64,000 nt of DNA from Mariannaea sp. PMI_226 (GCA_024336345.1 JANFOG010000011.1:558001-622000); one strand, 5' to 3'; shown: positions 37,509-49,601, counted from the stretch's first letter. Translations and numbers: made by a program. The notes: a model not told the origin generated them from the sequence alone.

Positions 37509-38689
37509 GATGGTGAATGGCTGTTGGGTGTAAGTGAGTGTTGATGTGCGAAGGGATGAGGGATGGAAAGTGGAGGTTGAGTGCCGTGGGTAGTTGGTGG
37601 GTCTAAAGTGGTTGGTGGGCGCATTGATTGAGTCTCGGGCCCGTAGGCCATAAATTGTTGCCCGACTAATAAGTTCCATTTATTTATTCCTGACAGAGAG
37701 GCGCTGGTGCACTACGGCACACGCCCCGCCTGTTAACCTTGAACCTCAAAGGAGCAGGCTATTCGAATATTCGCATAGTTACTGAAAATGAAATTAAAAA
37801 GGAAAAAAAAAAAAGAAATTGCCCTTTGTAGATTTATTGTAGATTCATATACAAGAGTGCGAATTTTTCCATCCTCAACGATCCTACTCTTCACAGGGGC
37901 AAAACTTATATGCGAGTATTTCCTAGTTCCCGGCCCCAATTTGGCAGATCCATCTATAACACGAGAGCCCAGCAACATCATGACGTAAAAACCTAGCCAA
38001 AACAACTTCTTAGATTGCTTTGATCAAGCAAGGAGAAGCTTTTGATATTTCGTATTAATACATGTGCATGTACATGCTCATTTCCTCAATCAAGTTAGGA
38101 ACTATTGAAATGCAGTCCCCCCCTTGAACAAATAAGATGCGGCGTCGGGAGAGTGGGTGAGATGCTCAATTTAGTGACCAATCCAAACTGCTATTATCCG
38201 GGTTTTACCAGGAACCTCTGCCGACGATGACGCGTCCCCTCTAGGTACTATGTATGTATTTTGCACGCTGGCATTTCGCAGTAATTTTTTTTCTCTCATA
38301 AGTACAGAGTAGTCCGTAAATACTTAGATGGAAATAGAAACCTTGCTACGTATTCATACAACTGAGCCTTGTCCGTCTTTTCCCCAGATTTGGCTGCCCA
38401 CACCCCCTTTCGTTCTGTCAATGTGGTTGGCTCTTGGGACCAGTGGATCGAGTTTAGAAGTGAGTTGGGTGTAGCCATTCACGAAACAAACAGCGCTCAC
38501 TACCTTGCCTATCGCTCTTTTTATTTACACTCTCGAGGTCACGCCCTCATAGTCGGATAGCACATCTTATTTTATTATGCATTGTCTCTGGTAGCTGCCA
38601 AGACTTTTCTTTTTTTTTTTTCTCTCTTTCGAAACAGCCCACCCCCTGTCTAAAAAGACAAAACAAAGGAAGAACGTCTTCTCTCAACC
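37509..38689. other. Divergent intergenic region
   Basis: 1.2 kb between MZT1 (-) and the orphan gene (+). It holds AT-rich sequence and a motif GTACAGAGTAGTCCGTA near 38302-38318. No gene seen. Confidence 0.5.
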
Positions 38690-39286
38690 ATGAGCAGTTA
38701 CTATCCTCCCGAAGGACCGGTACCACGAGACACATTCCTCCATGTTTTCAACGATATTCTGTCCAACATTGACAGAAACGATATTCCCAAGGATGAAAAC
38801 GGCGGATGGGAATCCTGGCTGCAAAATCAGTTCGCACACGCATTGCTCGACAAACAGATCGATCAAGCACCTTATCTGCAAGGGTTCAAGATAGTACGAG
38901 ACTATGGTATCAGGGGAAACGGAACCACTACCACCACCACTACCACCACCACTACCGGTATCTTAATCGAAGCTGAGGACCCTACAGAAGAGTCCAGCGT
39001 TGTTGTTTCCTTGTGTCGAGCAGAGTCGGAGTCAAGCAGCTACTTCAGAACCAGACTGAATAGCACAAGCCAAACGCTGAGAGAAAGCTTGAACAGTGCT
39101 GGATTGAGTCGAGCCACCACCACCACCAACTCCTCCCACCAACTTAATCAGAATCTCGTCATATTTCTGGTCGCCCTCACCCATAATGCAAACGACCGTA
39201 ACAAAAGCATGGCGTGGTTCTTTATTCGGCAGCCCGGCATTTATCTCATGTGGAAACCAATTTGGCCTGGGAGCCCGGAGGATTAA
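38690..39286 (+). CDS. Hypothetical protein with Thr tract
   Basis: Unrecognised single-exon frame of 198 aa. The N-terminal third looks like ordered protein (PRDTFLHVFNDILSNIDRND and GGWESWLQNQFAHALLDKQ). An ACC microsatellite (about 38924-38955) encodes 11 Thr. The later text (ILIEAE, VVVSLCRAESESSSYFRTRL, NLVIFLVALTHNAND) alternates strands and helices. It may be a diverged nuclease-fold or other alpha/beta protein, but I cannot name a family. No signal peptide. The ATG follows a pyrimidine-rich leader and A-rich stretch that look like a normal fungal 5' leader. It is convergent with Spc25, 126 bp away. Confidence 0.55.
   Translation: MSSYYPPEGPVPRDTFLHVFNDILSNIDRNDIPKDENGGWESWLQNQFAHALLDKQIDQAPYLQGFKIVRDYGIRGNGTTTTTTTTTTTGILIEAEDPTEESSVVVSLCRAESESSSYFRTRLNSTSQTLRESLNSAGLSRATTTTNSSHQLNQNLVIFLVALTHNANDRNKSMAWFFIRQPGIYLMWKPIWPGSPED
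38924..38955. repeat. ACC microsatellite
   Basis: About ten ACC/ACT triplets in a row inside the orphan gene, coding for a Thr tract. Length variation would change the protein without shifting the frame. Confidence 0.85.
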
Positions 39287-39412
39287 CTTGTTGCAACAAC
39301 GCTACCCCCTTAGACCGGGAAGCGCGTATCAAAATGTGTATATTAGGTCGAATGTGGTATCATGGCGGGGCAAATCGAAAATAGAGAAAGAAAGGAATAA
39401 AAGTATTTCATT

Positions 39413-40252
39413 TCATGATCGCAATGCCTCCACGAATAACTCTCTCATTCCTTTGAGCAAAACCACAAGCTCCCTTGTCTCGTTTACCCGATCCAAAACC
39501 GTCTCAACTTTTTCTCTTTCCAGCTTCGGTCTACAGTGCTTAACATCGTAGTCGCGCGAACTGGTCACGAGCTCGAACCAGGCTTCCCGTTCCCAGTCCT
39601 TCTCGTCGATATGCGTGTAAACAAACTTGAGCCGGTCATTGTGTCCAGCGCCTTCAATTTTCAGACACAAGTTGGTAATCCAAAAGTCCAGTTCCGGCAC
39701 GTTAAGACGAGATTGTGCTTCCTGTAGCTGTGCATGCGATCGCTGAGCTGCGAGCCGTTGGTCGATCTCGGCCTGGGTCTGGATGATTTGCGCCTTGAGA
39801 TTTTCGCGTGTGGCAATGTGTTGGTCGCGTTGCGCGGCGAAAGCGTTGATAGCACTCTCCATTTCCCGTGTCTCAGCTTCTTCTTTCGCCACGGTCTGCT
39901 GGTGCGTTGAAGTTTTGGCTTGAATAATTTCGATGTCTCTCTTCTTCATGCGTTGATCGTCTGCGGAGAATTAGGGTCAGCTCATATTGACAGAATGTCG
40001 AAAAAAAGGGCCATTCTCCATACCTTGAAGCTCTGCGACGTTCATGCGGAACTGGTTGCGCTCATCCAGCACGCGCTTGCGACCCTGTTCGATAAAGGCA
40101 TCGAACCTAGCAGTGAACTTGGCCATGCGATTGCGCAAATCATCGAAGCCGAAGTCGATGTTTGGCAGCGTATCAGCGACGGAGGGGCCAACGGCAGCCA
40201 TGGTCTGGCGATTGAGGCTCGAAGAGAGCGAGGGCTCGAAGGATGATGCCAT
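39413..40252 (-). CDS. spc25: Kinetochore protein Spc25
   Basis: Subunit of the Ndc80 complex that links kinetochores to microtubules. Exons 40024-40252 and 39413-39960 (63-bp intron; the splice gives NVAELQDDQRMKKRD), 258 aa. The N-terminal half is a long coiled coil (about 45-150: FDDLRNRMAKFTARFDAFIE, EEAETREMESAINAF, and Gln-rich AQIIQTQAEIDQRLAAQ). The C-terminal RWD-type globular domain has LDFWITNLCLKIEGAGHND, LKFVYTHIDEKDWEREAWFE, and VETVLDRVNETRELVVLLKG. Length and layout fit the family. The gene is divergent from the Rrn6-like gene with a 496-bp shared promoter region. Confidence 0.93.
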
Positions 40253-40748
40253 TTTTCTGATCAAATGAACAAAGAAGTAAAGGGGAATATGTGAGGTTGC
40301 GAGATGGTGATTGGGTCGTGGAGAACTGTCGCTTTCATCTGTTTTTGCGCAAGCTTGGTGGGATGTTCTATTTACGCATGTGAATGCGCGCGTTGCTCGG
40401 TCGACGTGTGTGGTGGACTTGTGGCGCATGTTGTGGGGCGTCCCAAAGTCTTCGATTGCACCGCCACGTGCAAACTGCGATGCGGTCGCCAAACCTTCAT
40501 CCAATACCAAGTATGTATCTACCTAATTAATGTTTTACTTTCATCCTCCTCTTTTTCAACGCTTTATAAAGGTCCGAGCTTTTTGATACTCAAGCTCTTT
40601 CATATGAACTATGATGCCAGTCTAGACTCTAGACTTTATCTCTCACCGCTCTGAGACTCCAATCATTCCTTCTTCTTAAGTCATCTCGCGATGAAGAAAG
40701 GAATTACAAATTGCAACTTCATATATCAGAAATTGTTGCTCAGCCCAA
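40253..40748. other. Divergent promoter region, Spc25 / Rrn6-like
   Basis: 496 bp between two divergent genes. Contains a CACGTG at about 40465-40470 and a TATAAA near 40564-40569 on the plus strand. No gene seen. Confidence 0.5.
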
Positions 40749-43700
40749 ATGGCTGACCTGCGGAATCAAACGGATCTTCTTCACGGCCACGTGGGACGCA
40801 TTACCTATCTACCACCAAAAGATCCAACATCCCAGGCTGGTTTACTTCACACCAGTCGCATCACATCCGATGGTGAGCTCGCAGCTTAAACTGGGCCATT
40901 TTCATAAACTAATTGGTTCTAGCACCCCATATCAAGGTTATTGGCTCCTCAGCCGAGCTATATCCATCATCGAAATCTTCTATTCCAGAGGGGTCTTCAA
41001 ATTTATGGCAGGAGCGCCGTACGCAACGACGATGGCTTCTTCAATCTCATCCCGAAGCATTTATGGGCAACCTGTCTCTCCAGGGACTCTTAGAAGAAAA
41101 CATGACCCGTTTCCAAAAGTTCGAAGGTGAAGTAAGTGATAAACCGCTACTTGCAGTTGGTCAGATGACCAACGTTCGCGACGCCTCCCGAGTCACAGGC
41201 ACTCCGATGCTGGCAACGGTCACCGGTGAGTCGGGTGAACTGCTGAGACTGGCTCATATCGATGAATCAACTTGGCAATGGGCTGGCCATACAGACATGG
41301 CTTTGAACCTCTCCGTTATTGACCCAGATGATCCCGAGGAGGAGGCGATCTGGGCTAGCGATGGTCTCCCCATCTCACAGATTAAATTTGCGACTGGTCG
41401 CACATACCATGGTGCCATACGTTGGCTTCTCGTGCAGAAGCAGACATCTACCACGATTCTTCAACCCTTGTATCACAAAATCCCTGTCGCTCAAAGAGAT
41501 TCACATGACTTAAATGTGGTGAAACGGTTATCACGGATTGACCCCAATCCGATAATAACACTATCACATAAACAAACGGGAGGAAATGCACATGTTGACG
41601 TCGCTTTTAATCCACGTACTCGAGGCCAGCCGTCCCAGATTGCTGTCATGGATGAATGTGGATATTGGAGTCTTTGGAATATCATCGGCACAAACGATAT
41701 CGGAAGAAACACCATGCGTGTCATCTCGGATAGATGTGGTCACATCATGGAAGGGTTTTTGGATCGAATACCTACCACTCCGGCGTTCCCAGCTGGTATG
41801 CATGGACTGATGTTCGTTGGGACTGCTCAGGTTGACAACTTTTTCGATGATCCGGCCCCAAGCTTAGATGAGACTGACATGTTTACAACCCGGTCGCAGC
41901 ATGTTTTGCTTTGGAGTCACGAGAAGATGGAAGTGATAGACCTGGACTCAAAGATTGCTCTTCTTCGCTTGCCTATACTGAACCCAACCAAGTACAAGCC
42001 TGATTGGATCATTGATATCCAGGTCAGTCCCGTGAACCAGAACCATATTCTGGTCTTGACAAAGCGTCACCTTTATTGGATTGACCTCTTTGCCCTAGAA
42101 AGAAAAAGAGGGGAACAAGAGGAGGAGGAGGAAGAGGAGCAAGAGGAGGAGGCTGCTCCAAGACCAGTGATTCTGGTCAAATGTTCTCATTTGGTGGACG
42201 GAGAAGGCCTACGTATGTCAACTTGCGGAGCCTCGGATGCACCAGGGCAAAACGCCATTATGGTCATAACCTACTCCCCCAAACAAATGCAAATGCATAC
42301 GTACTGGTTTAGCTGTTCTGCGCAAGGTATTCCGCAATGGCATCGGCAACTCCTTGCATTACCACGTGAGCAGAGTTCTCTGGATCTAGCAACCGAGATC
42401 CAATCTCTTGAAATTCACTTTGCACGACTGGTTCCATTGGGAGGCCCAGCTAGCGGGCCAGGGACACATTACCATGAAAGTGGTGTTCGATTCTACCAAG
42501 GTAGTATTCTCCGCAAAGATCTAAGCGTTCGATACTGGATTTGCGCCTCACTCTTCGATCAGAGCATGGCTATTACACTCCCTACAGGTCGCGTAGGCCA
42601 GTTTAGAACAGACCAAGCACAGCGCTGGAAGAAGAAACGTCGACACTTCCTCCGACATGTGGATAGAACATTTGTACTTCCGGATGGCATAGATGAGCTC
42701 AGTCTCAACTCGCTCGTGCGACAGAACAGATCGGCAGATACGGGACCACAGAGCTTACGAACGCAAGGTCCTATTCATTTCAAGTTTGACACTCTTGTTC
42801 AAGCGATCCAGGAAGTCAGCAGGAGCTATTCAGCAAAGAGAGATGTTTCGCCAGCATTAATCTCTGCCATTTATGAAACAATTGATGACGGTGCTCTCGG
42901 CGGTAGGCTTCCATTGACCACATGGTAGGTTTTCTCTGAGTTTTAGAGCTTGTAACATGATTTCCTCACACGATTTTAGGAAAAACATTGAGGATGAAAT
43001 GCCACCGCTACCGCCCAACGCGGACAACGATGAAGCACAACATGACATGTTGGATCTACTGCTTAAGGATGATGGGGAGACGGTCGTGACACAACTAGGA
43101 AGGCGACCTAATGACGGGTCATTCGAGTCTCTAAATGTTCTGTCGGAGCTAACTCGATCTTTTTCAAATCTTTGGCTGGAGCCTTTAGAAGGGAAGATAT
43201 CCCCAGAAGACGATACAAGGAGACAAGACTGGGTGACGGACCTTGCTAGGGATGCTTTCTTGTCTACCTCTGGAGTCATGGTCCAAGATGTGCCGCTCTT
43301 TGGGGCGGAGTATGGTGCTCAAGAAGAGGTGATTGGCAGCAGCCAGCCACATCGTTCAAGCTCAATCCCCATCAAATCGTCTCAGTCCTCGAACACCAGC
43401 ATTGCATCCTCGCCCGTCAGCACCACCTCTATCGATATTGCGGATGCAACGATTCGACGGTTACAACTCCTAGCCCCAATGCTACGCTCGGATAAGATGG
43501 CGTCAGCGAAACCGTCTAGTGTTCTTTCTTACTGGCCAAAGGAACGTGGTGTCAGCACTCATGATTACGTATCCAGTGTGGCTATCGCAAGTGAAAGACA
43601 ATTTGATGAAGCTAGGAAACGGTTGAAGAAAGCTGTGGACAGGCGCAAGTCGCATGCTGAAAAGTACAAGCTTCCACCATTGATGAGACCAGGCGCATCT

Positions 43701-43931
43701 CAGATGGGGAGGAGGAGGAGCGAAGTCATGGAGCCGGGATCCTCATCACAAGCGCCGGTGCGGGCACCAGCGGTACCTATGCAGATCATGTCAAGCCAAC
43801 AGCAACGAATTCCTGGCTCTTCGCAAAGCCAAGGTCTTGGCCCTTCGGTTGCAATGAGTCAGCCAATGCCGGGCGTATTTGGAGATCGGAAGAAGGCGAA
43901 GAAACCCAAGAGGAAGAGCGGATTCAGGTGA
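40749..43931 (+). CDS. rrn6: RNA polymerase I initiation factor Rrn6-like
   Basis: Probable core-factor subunit for rRNA gene transcription in the nucleolus, 1025 aa. Exons 40749-40872, 40923-42924, 42980-43931. The N-terminal exon gives MADLRNQTDLLHGHVGRITY, a family-like start. The N-terminal part has RRTQRRWLLQSHPEAFMGN. A beta-propeller-like region follows, with HVDVAFNPRTRGQPSQIAVM and DECGYWSLWNI (strong Rrn6 signature). An acidic Glu run lies at about 440-460. The helical C-terminal half includes FARLVPLGG and LNSLVRQNRSAD. The end is Ser/Gln-rich and closes with the basic KKAKKPKRKSGFR tail typical of Rrn6-like proteins. Intron 2 (GTAGGT) splits the Trp codon of TTWKNIEDEMPP. Confidence 0.9.
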
Positions 43932-44731
43932 AATGGGAGTATCTTTCCATTATCCTCCCCACCCCCGAAACAAACCGCTGGAATTGATTATTTATTCCAC
44001 TGTGCATGCTGTTGTTGAGACCGCAGCCGCAAATAATATTTTAGTTAGCAACCCCGCTCCAAGCGGCCTTCTTGCTTACCTCCCAGCAAACGTCAGTACT
44101 TTAACACAAGCTTACTTTTGACCACCATGCTGGTCGATGCCAAATACCCCAGCTTTGTACATAGCATGATAGAACGAATTATATCCAAATGAGTAAAATC
44201 ACCAAGGCCAATCTCGATGTAAACAAAACAGGGGGGAAATTGATTTCATAGAATGCATGTATTTTTCCCAAGAGCTATCGCAAGCCACAGGCCAGCCATG
44301 TCTGCCTGCCAGTTGAGTCGACAAACATCTGTAGAAGCCGGGATGTAACAGAAGCTGAAGCCACCACTCAATAGTCAATAAACTTGATGTTAGCTGCTCT
44401 GCAAGGGTGGAGCCTGTCCAGTAAATCAACTAACGTAAACAAGTTAAATCAAAAACCCTTTCTTCTTCTTTTATTAGACTAGCGCAGCCTCCCGCTTCCT
44501 ACTATTACGCACTTGCACATCCACATTCGACTTACTACAGTACATTCACTACACGCACTGCTCTTCACCCATCAAAAAAGTTGTCGCTCAAGACCAAATT
44601 CGACACAAGCTTTTCGTGCGTGCGAGAGTTTCACGCTGTCATTCGCTTGCTTCTTCGCTTTTCCCAGGGGAGTTAACAAAAAAGAAATAAGATTGATATA
44701 AAAGGGAAAGAAAGGAAAGGAAAGGAAAGCA
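43932..44731. other. Intergenic region
   Basis: 800 bp between the Rrn6-like and PITH genes. Just before the PITH ATG there is a purine-rich GGAAA/GAAAG pentamer repeat (about 44703-44729). No gene seen. Confidence 0.55.
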
Positions 44732-45571
44732 ATGTCACACTGTCACGACGAGCACGTTGGCCACGGAGGCCATGGCCATGATCACCATGAACATGATCAC
44801 TCAGACGACATTACGCCCGCTTTGCAGCATTCGCTGTATAGCCAAATCAACTTTGACCACATTGTCACTCTCAACGAGGCAGACCGGGACTCAGGCCGGG
44901 CTGTGGTGAAGAAGACGTGGCAGGAGAGACTTGATGTTGAACCGGAGCTGTTGAGTGACGTTGATGAGCAGCTTCTTATGACCGTGCCGTAGGTTGACCA
45001 TTCTCTTTTCTTTCATTTTCTTTCTTCTTCTTCTTTTTTTTTTGTTTATTTTTTATGCTGTTTCTCATCACATCCATTCATATATAATCGACACTACAAC
45101 AGTACTAGGCGAGAAGGAAGCTCATAATTGGTTTTCTTCCCAGCTGACCATTTGAAACCCAGATTCACGGCTCAGGTCAAGCTCCACTCCGTCCTCATCC
45201 GCACATCCCCCTCATCCAGCGCCCCCAAGACGCTGCACCTCTTTATCAACCGCGACAACCTCGACTTCTCCACCGCCGAGGAGTCTGACCCGGTGCAGAC
45301 CCTCGAGCTCTCGCAGACGGGCGAGCTCCAGGAAATCCCCGTCCGGCGAGCCCTCTTCGGCAAGGTCCAGCAGCTGGTGCTCTTCTTCCCGGATAACTTC
45401 GGCTACGGAGACGAGGACGTCACCAGGATTTCGTACCTGGGGTTCAAGGGCGAGTGGACGCTGCTGGGCCGTGCACCGGCCAACATCATGTATGAGGCAG
45501 CGGCTCAGCCAGGGGACCATAAGATCAAGGGCACCAGTGTGAATCAGATGGGGAGCGGGATAGGTCAATAA
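44732..45571 (+). CDS. PITH domain protein (PITHD1-like) with His-rich N-terminus
   Basis: Proteasome-interacting thioredoxin (PITH) domain protein of 221 aa. Exons 44732-44988 and 45163-45571. The splice gives DEQLLMTVPFTAQVKLHSVL, exactly the family core. Other PITH marks are LYSQINFDHIVTLNE, APKTLHLFINRDNLDFS, VQQLVLFFPDN and TRISYLGFKGEW. The N-terminus holds about ten His in 22 residues (HCHDEHVGHGGHGHDHHEHD), which could bind metal ions. The family is linked to the proteasome or to transcription in other organisms; no catalytic thioredoxin domain is present here. The 174-bp intron is longer than its neighbours and contains a T-rich stretch. Confidence 0.92.
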
Positions 45572-47021
45572 GTGAGGGGGGGCCGGGGGGAACAGACAGG
45601 AATTTATAAATACTTACAGATTCAAACCTGAATAGACAGTACCAGTGCAAGGGTCAGCCCACAAGATCATATTCTTATCTTGATTAAGAACGAACCTAGC
45701 TAAGTCAAGGCGCTTCTGATGCATAAGGCTGCATGTATAAATGGCAATATGTCCTCAAATACATAGGACTAACACAAGTTATTACTGTAAGTCCGTTGTT
45801 GTGGTATCTGCCTAATCGGCCAAGTTTCAGCTGGTACCTCACTAAGATTCTTCCCTTGTTTGAGCTCAATTTTTTTTCATATCAGCGTCTGTCTCAGTTG
45901 TAGGTGTCTCAGGAAAAACTACGTAAAAGCAAAGGATCAATAGATCAATGGCCAACTGTGTGGTGCCAAGGCTAATAGCCCGTCGGCCAGCATTTGGGCG
46001 GCTGTGCATTGCGTTTCCCACACACAAACGCAGCAATCAGCGTCACAGCAAATCCCCATCGGAAGAAGGGCCTGTTTCAGCGCTTGGATGTCGCATTCAC
46101 GTTTCCGCTGCTTAGGTAGTCATGCAGAGTCCATCGGTGAGAAGAGGTGGAGATGAGCTTTTATGGTGGCGGGAACCTTGTGAGAGCCATGATACTAGGG
46201 CTGGAAGCATGGGGACGCCGGAGAGGATACCATGATACTCATGATGCTTTCTCGTCTGGCGGCGTCCAGGTTGTTCTTGGCATGGAGGTAAATTTTCGGG
46301 ATACTTTCTTAGGTGTTTACTAGCTAAGCCTGCGCAGATTTATCATCTACTGGTTTTCTCTCACGGGGACTCTGAAGGGTGGGCGGATGGTTCAACTTCC
46401 GACGCCAGGCGGCGGCCAAGCATAGGCAAAGCTGATGCGCCTAACCGCTCCGCCAACTCAAATCCAGACCGCACCATGTAAGCCACGGAAAGCCACCATC
46501 CAGTTCTGGTGGCGATGACAACCCAACGCAGCGAATGGCAGCCATCAGATGATGGCAGGGATGGAGAGGGTATTGGACGTAAAGCGCTTCCTAACTTAAC
46601 TTGTCCCGTCGAAGCTCTGTTCTTGGGCTCTGTAGCCACATACAATCCAATCCTATCCTATCCACGAGGGCACCGTAGCGTCCTTGAGGGAGGGGCTGAG
46701 GTTGAGCTGAAGCTGGAACTGCAGACAAGCTTCAGCCTCTTTGCATAAGACGAGGATGCACATTGTCACTTCAAGGCGTGTGTCCCGCTGCCTGGTTCAA
46801 CCACCTTGATTTTTTTTTCTTCCTTTTTTTTCCTTTTTTCCCCCTCATGAACAAGGAAAACAAACATCCCAAGTTTTCGATCTTCAACTGTATCGGTCAT
46901 GATCTAATTCGCCTCGACTACGATCATCCTCCTTGATTACTGCGATATATGATATCTGGATAAGGGAACAATACACACACATACACACACACACACCATA
47001 AAATCATTAGCAACACTCAAT
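45572..47021. other. Intergenic region
   Basis: 1.45 kb with no supportable gene. A CA-rich microsatellite (about 46972-46997) lies just before the next start codon. T-rich runs occur near 46808-46840. Confidence 0.5.
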
Positions 47022-48099
47022 ATGCACTCGTGGCAGCTGTTGCCGGCACTCGTGGTCCTTGCATCTGCGACATGCTATCACCCCGATGGACGTGAGGCCG
47101 ATGAGGAGTGGTTGCCTTGCAATAAGATCGAAGGTTTCTCATTCTGCTGCCGAGACGGCGACACATGCCTCGACAGCGGATTGTGTCGGTCAGCGAGCGG
47201 CCTAGAACTGGGAGCCTGCCAAAACTCAGGTTGGTCCGGATGCCACAAGGTACGCATGCCTCACGGCGAACTTTCACTCAAACCCCTTATCCCTCCAAAC
47301 CTTCAAAGGGGCAGATCTTTTGTTACTGACAGTATTAATCAAAAAGACAATGCCAAACCCTGCCGAACTCCGTGTACGTCAGGATGCACCACCTCCTCAG
47401 AGCACTGTCGTGGTTGGTCAGGGTGTACCACCTCCTCAGAGCACTGTTGTTGTGGTTGCCACACGTACCTCATCTATACTGCCTCCAACAACCGCAACCA
47501 GTGAGCCTCCACCGGCTACCAGCACGGATACTCAGCCTACAACACCTCCCAGCTCGGATTCTAGTTCCAGCTCCAACCTCGGTGCCATTATCGGCGGTGC
47601 TGTAGGTGGAGCTGTCGGCTTGGTCATCTTCCTGGGTCTTGTCTGGCTCTTCTGTGCTCGACGGAAGAAGCACCGAGCAAGGAGGGAGGCTCGCGATGCC
47701 TTACCCAGCCCAGAAATGATGACTCCGACCATGACGACCTCAAATGGCACCGAGAGCACTTACAACTGGAGGAGACCTATCATCACGCGCGACAGGAGAG
47801 GACCGCACGTCACCCAGGGCCTCAACGTGGCAGAGATTGACGGCAGCCCCATAACAGAGGCCGAGAAGCCCGTAAAGATGAAACAGGACAACAACAACAA
47901 AACTAAGGATGCTGCGGAAATGGATGACGGCAGGAAAGGGGACCTACCTGTTGAGTTGGACGATACCACAAGCCCGCTCTCGGAAATGGACGACGGGAGG
48001 AGACTGGAGGTTCCGGTGGAGATGGATGCTGAAGGATCAACGCCAACAGCACCAGGCTCACCTTGGACGGTGCAGAAAGGAGTATATGAGATGTGCTAA
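47022..48099 (+). CDS. Secreted Cys-rich single-pass membrane protein, sensor-like
   Basis: Type I membrane protein with the layout of fungal cell-wall sensor-like proteins, about 326 aa. Best model: exons 47022-47249 and 47347-48099. A signal peptide (MHSWQLLPALVVLASATC) is followed by a Cys-rich domain with CYHPDGREADEEWLPCN, FSFCCRDGDTCLDSGLC and LGACQNSGW. A Ser/Thr/Pro-rich stalk (likely O-mannosylated) runs to one Gly-rich membrane helix (LGAIIGGAVGGAVGLVIFLG), then a basic stop-transfer (RRKKHRARREAR) and an acidic tail with repeated EMDDGR motifs. The intron acceptor is uncertain: AAG at 47344-47346 keeps the frame and sits 16 bp after a CTGAC branch site, while nearer AGs lead to stops. 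Function unknown. Confidence 0.78.
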
Positions 48100-48593
48100 T
48101 ACTTGTTGGATAGAGATGGTGTGTGAGGAGGGGAAAAGGGAAACTTCTTTGGCGTTGGAGCAATAGTACTGGTAATAGTGATTATTTTCGTCGCAACAAG
48201 ACACATACCCCCCGAGACCGGCTGGGTGTGTGCAATCATTCGTTTTAATTAATATATTTTTACTATATTTCATAAAAGAATCTTTTAATTCTCAAAACAT
48301 GTACGCAATCCTTCAGTAAAACGTGTAGGTCATAAATTGGGAGACGTCGTTGGGCAGTCGTTTCGTTTATTCGGAAGAAGAACCGCACCACCGGCCAAGC
48401 CGTCGCTGATTGGTCACGATATCAAAGTGGGTCTTGAGCTTCACGAATTCTCATCCTTTACCACCAACGACATCTCACATCACCCGGTATAAACCATCTC
48501 CCCCCTCCAACGTCGACTGGCCTCCCCCCTTCGACCTCTTGCGTGGCCCCTCGCAATCAACTCAATTGCTCGCCACGTTCTCTCCCATCCGCC
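48100..48593. other. Intergenic region
   Basis: Downstream of the sensor-like gene and promoter of uL3m. Contains pyrimidine-rich sequence before the uL3m ATG. No gene seen. Confidence 0.55.
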
Positions 48594-49601
48594 ATGCCGC
48601 CCCGTATTCCCATCCGGCTGGCCCTCCCTCGGCCCTGCGCCCGTCCAGAGATCGCCGCTCGTCCTCTCCTCCTCCCGCTTGTCCCCAGCCGCGGCGTCAA
48701 GTATGGCTGGTCAACTGCCCCTCCCCGTTCCAAGCCCGTTCGCTTCAACCAGCCCTCCTCGGGTCTGCCCGTCCTCACCACCGGCCCTGCAGCTGCCCTC
48801 AAGCGCCGCGAGAAAACCACCCCTCTACGCACCGGAGTGCTCGCCGTCAAGAAGGGCATGACCAGCGTCTTCGTTGGCAAAATCCGCGTGCCATGCACCG
48901 TCCTCCAGCTTGACCAGGTCCAGGTCATTGCCAACAAGACTCGCGCCCAGCATGGATACTGGGCGGTTCAGGTCGGCGCCGGTACTCGTCAAGGCCGCAA
49001 CGTCACCAGCCCCATGCTAGGCTACTACGAAGCCAAGGGCATTGCCCCCAAGGCCGAGCTCGCTGAGTTCAAGGTTCGCAATGAAAAGGGTCTCCTACCC
49101 GTCGGCGTCCAGATCTTCCCCGATTGGTTCCAAAAGGGCCAGTATGTCGACGTCAAGTCCAAGTCCCGCGGCATGGGCTTCGCTGGTGGTATGAAGCGCC
49201 ATGGCTTCTCCGGCCAAGAGGCTTCCCACGGTAACTCCAAGAACCACCGCACCATCGGTACGACAGGTCCCTCTCAGGGAAGCGGTAGCAGAGTCATGCC
49301 CGGCAAGAAGATGCCCGGTCGCATGGGCAACGAGTGGGTGACGGTACAGAACCTCAAGGTCCTGATGGTCGACAACGAGCTGGGCACCGTGCTGGTCAGC
49401 GGCCCCATTGCCGGCCCCAAGGGTCGTGTCGTCCGCCTCCAGGACGCCAAGAAGCGCAAGGCTCCCGCCCAGCCGCACCGAGAGAAGACTCTCAACCAGC
49501 TATTGGAACGACATCCCGATGCCACCGAGAAGTTGCAGGCGGCGCGAGAAAAGCACTTGGAGATGAAGGAGCAAAGACAAACAGCCCCTCTGTCCCAATA
49601 G
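48594..49601 (+). CDS. mrpl9: Mitochondrial ribosomal protein uL3m
   Basis: Large-subunit protein of the mitochondrial ribosome, L3 family, single exon, 335 aa. The basic N-terminus (MPPRIPIRLALPRPCARPEI) is a matrix-targeting sequence and explains the choice of ATG at 48594 over earlier non-ATG frame starts. L3 signatures: LAVKKGMTSVFVGKIRVPCT, then VDVKSKSRGMGFAGGMKRHG followed by FSGQEASHGNSKNHRTIGTT (the conserved loop reaching the peptidyl-transferase centre), PGKKMPGRMGNEWVTVQNLK, and VDNELGTVLVSGPIAGPKG. The C-terminal extension is Lys/Arg/Glu-rich. It is convergent with the Coa1 gene, 318 bp away. Confidence 0.95.
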   Translation: MPPRIPIRLALPRPCARPEIAARPLLLPLVPSRGVKYGWSTAPPRSKPVRFNQPSSGLPVLTTGPAAALKRREKTTPLRTGVLAVKKGMTSVFVGKIRVPCTVLQLDQVQVIANKTRAQHGYWAVQVGAGTRQGRNVTSPMLGYYEAKGIAPKAELAEFKVRNEKGLLPVGVQIFPDWFQKGQYVDVKSKSRGMGFAGGMKRHGFSGQEASHGNSKNHRTIGTTGPSQGSGSRVMPGKKMPGRMGNEWVTVQNLKVLMVDNELGTVLVSGPIAGPKGRVVRLQDAKKRKAPAQPHREKTLNQLLERHPDATEKLQAAREKHLEMKEQRQTAPLSQ

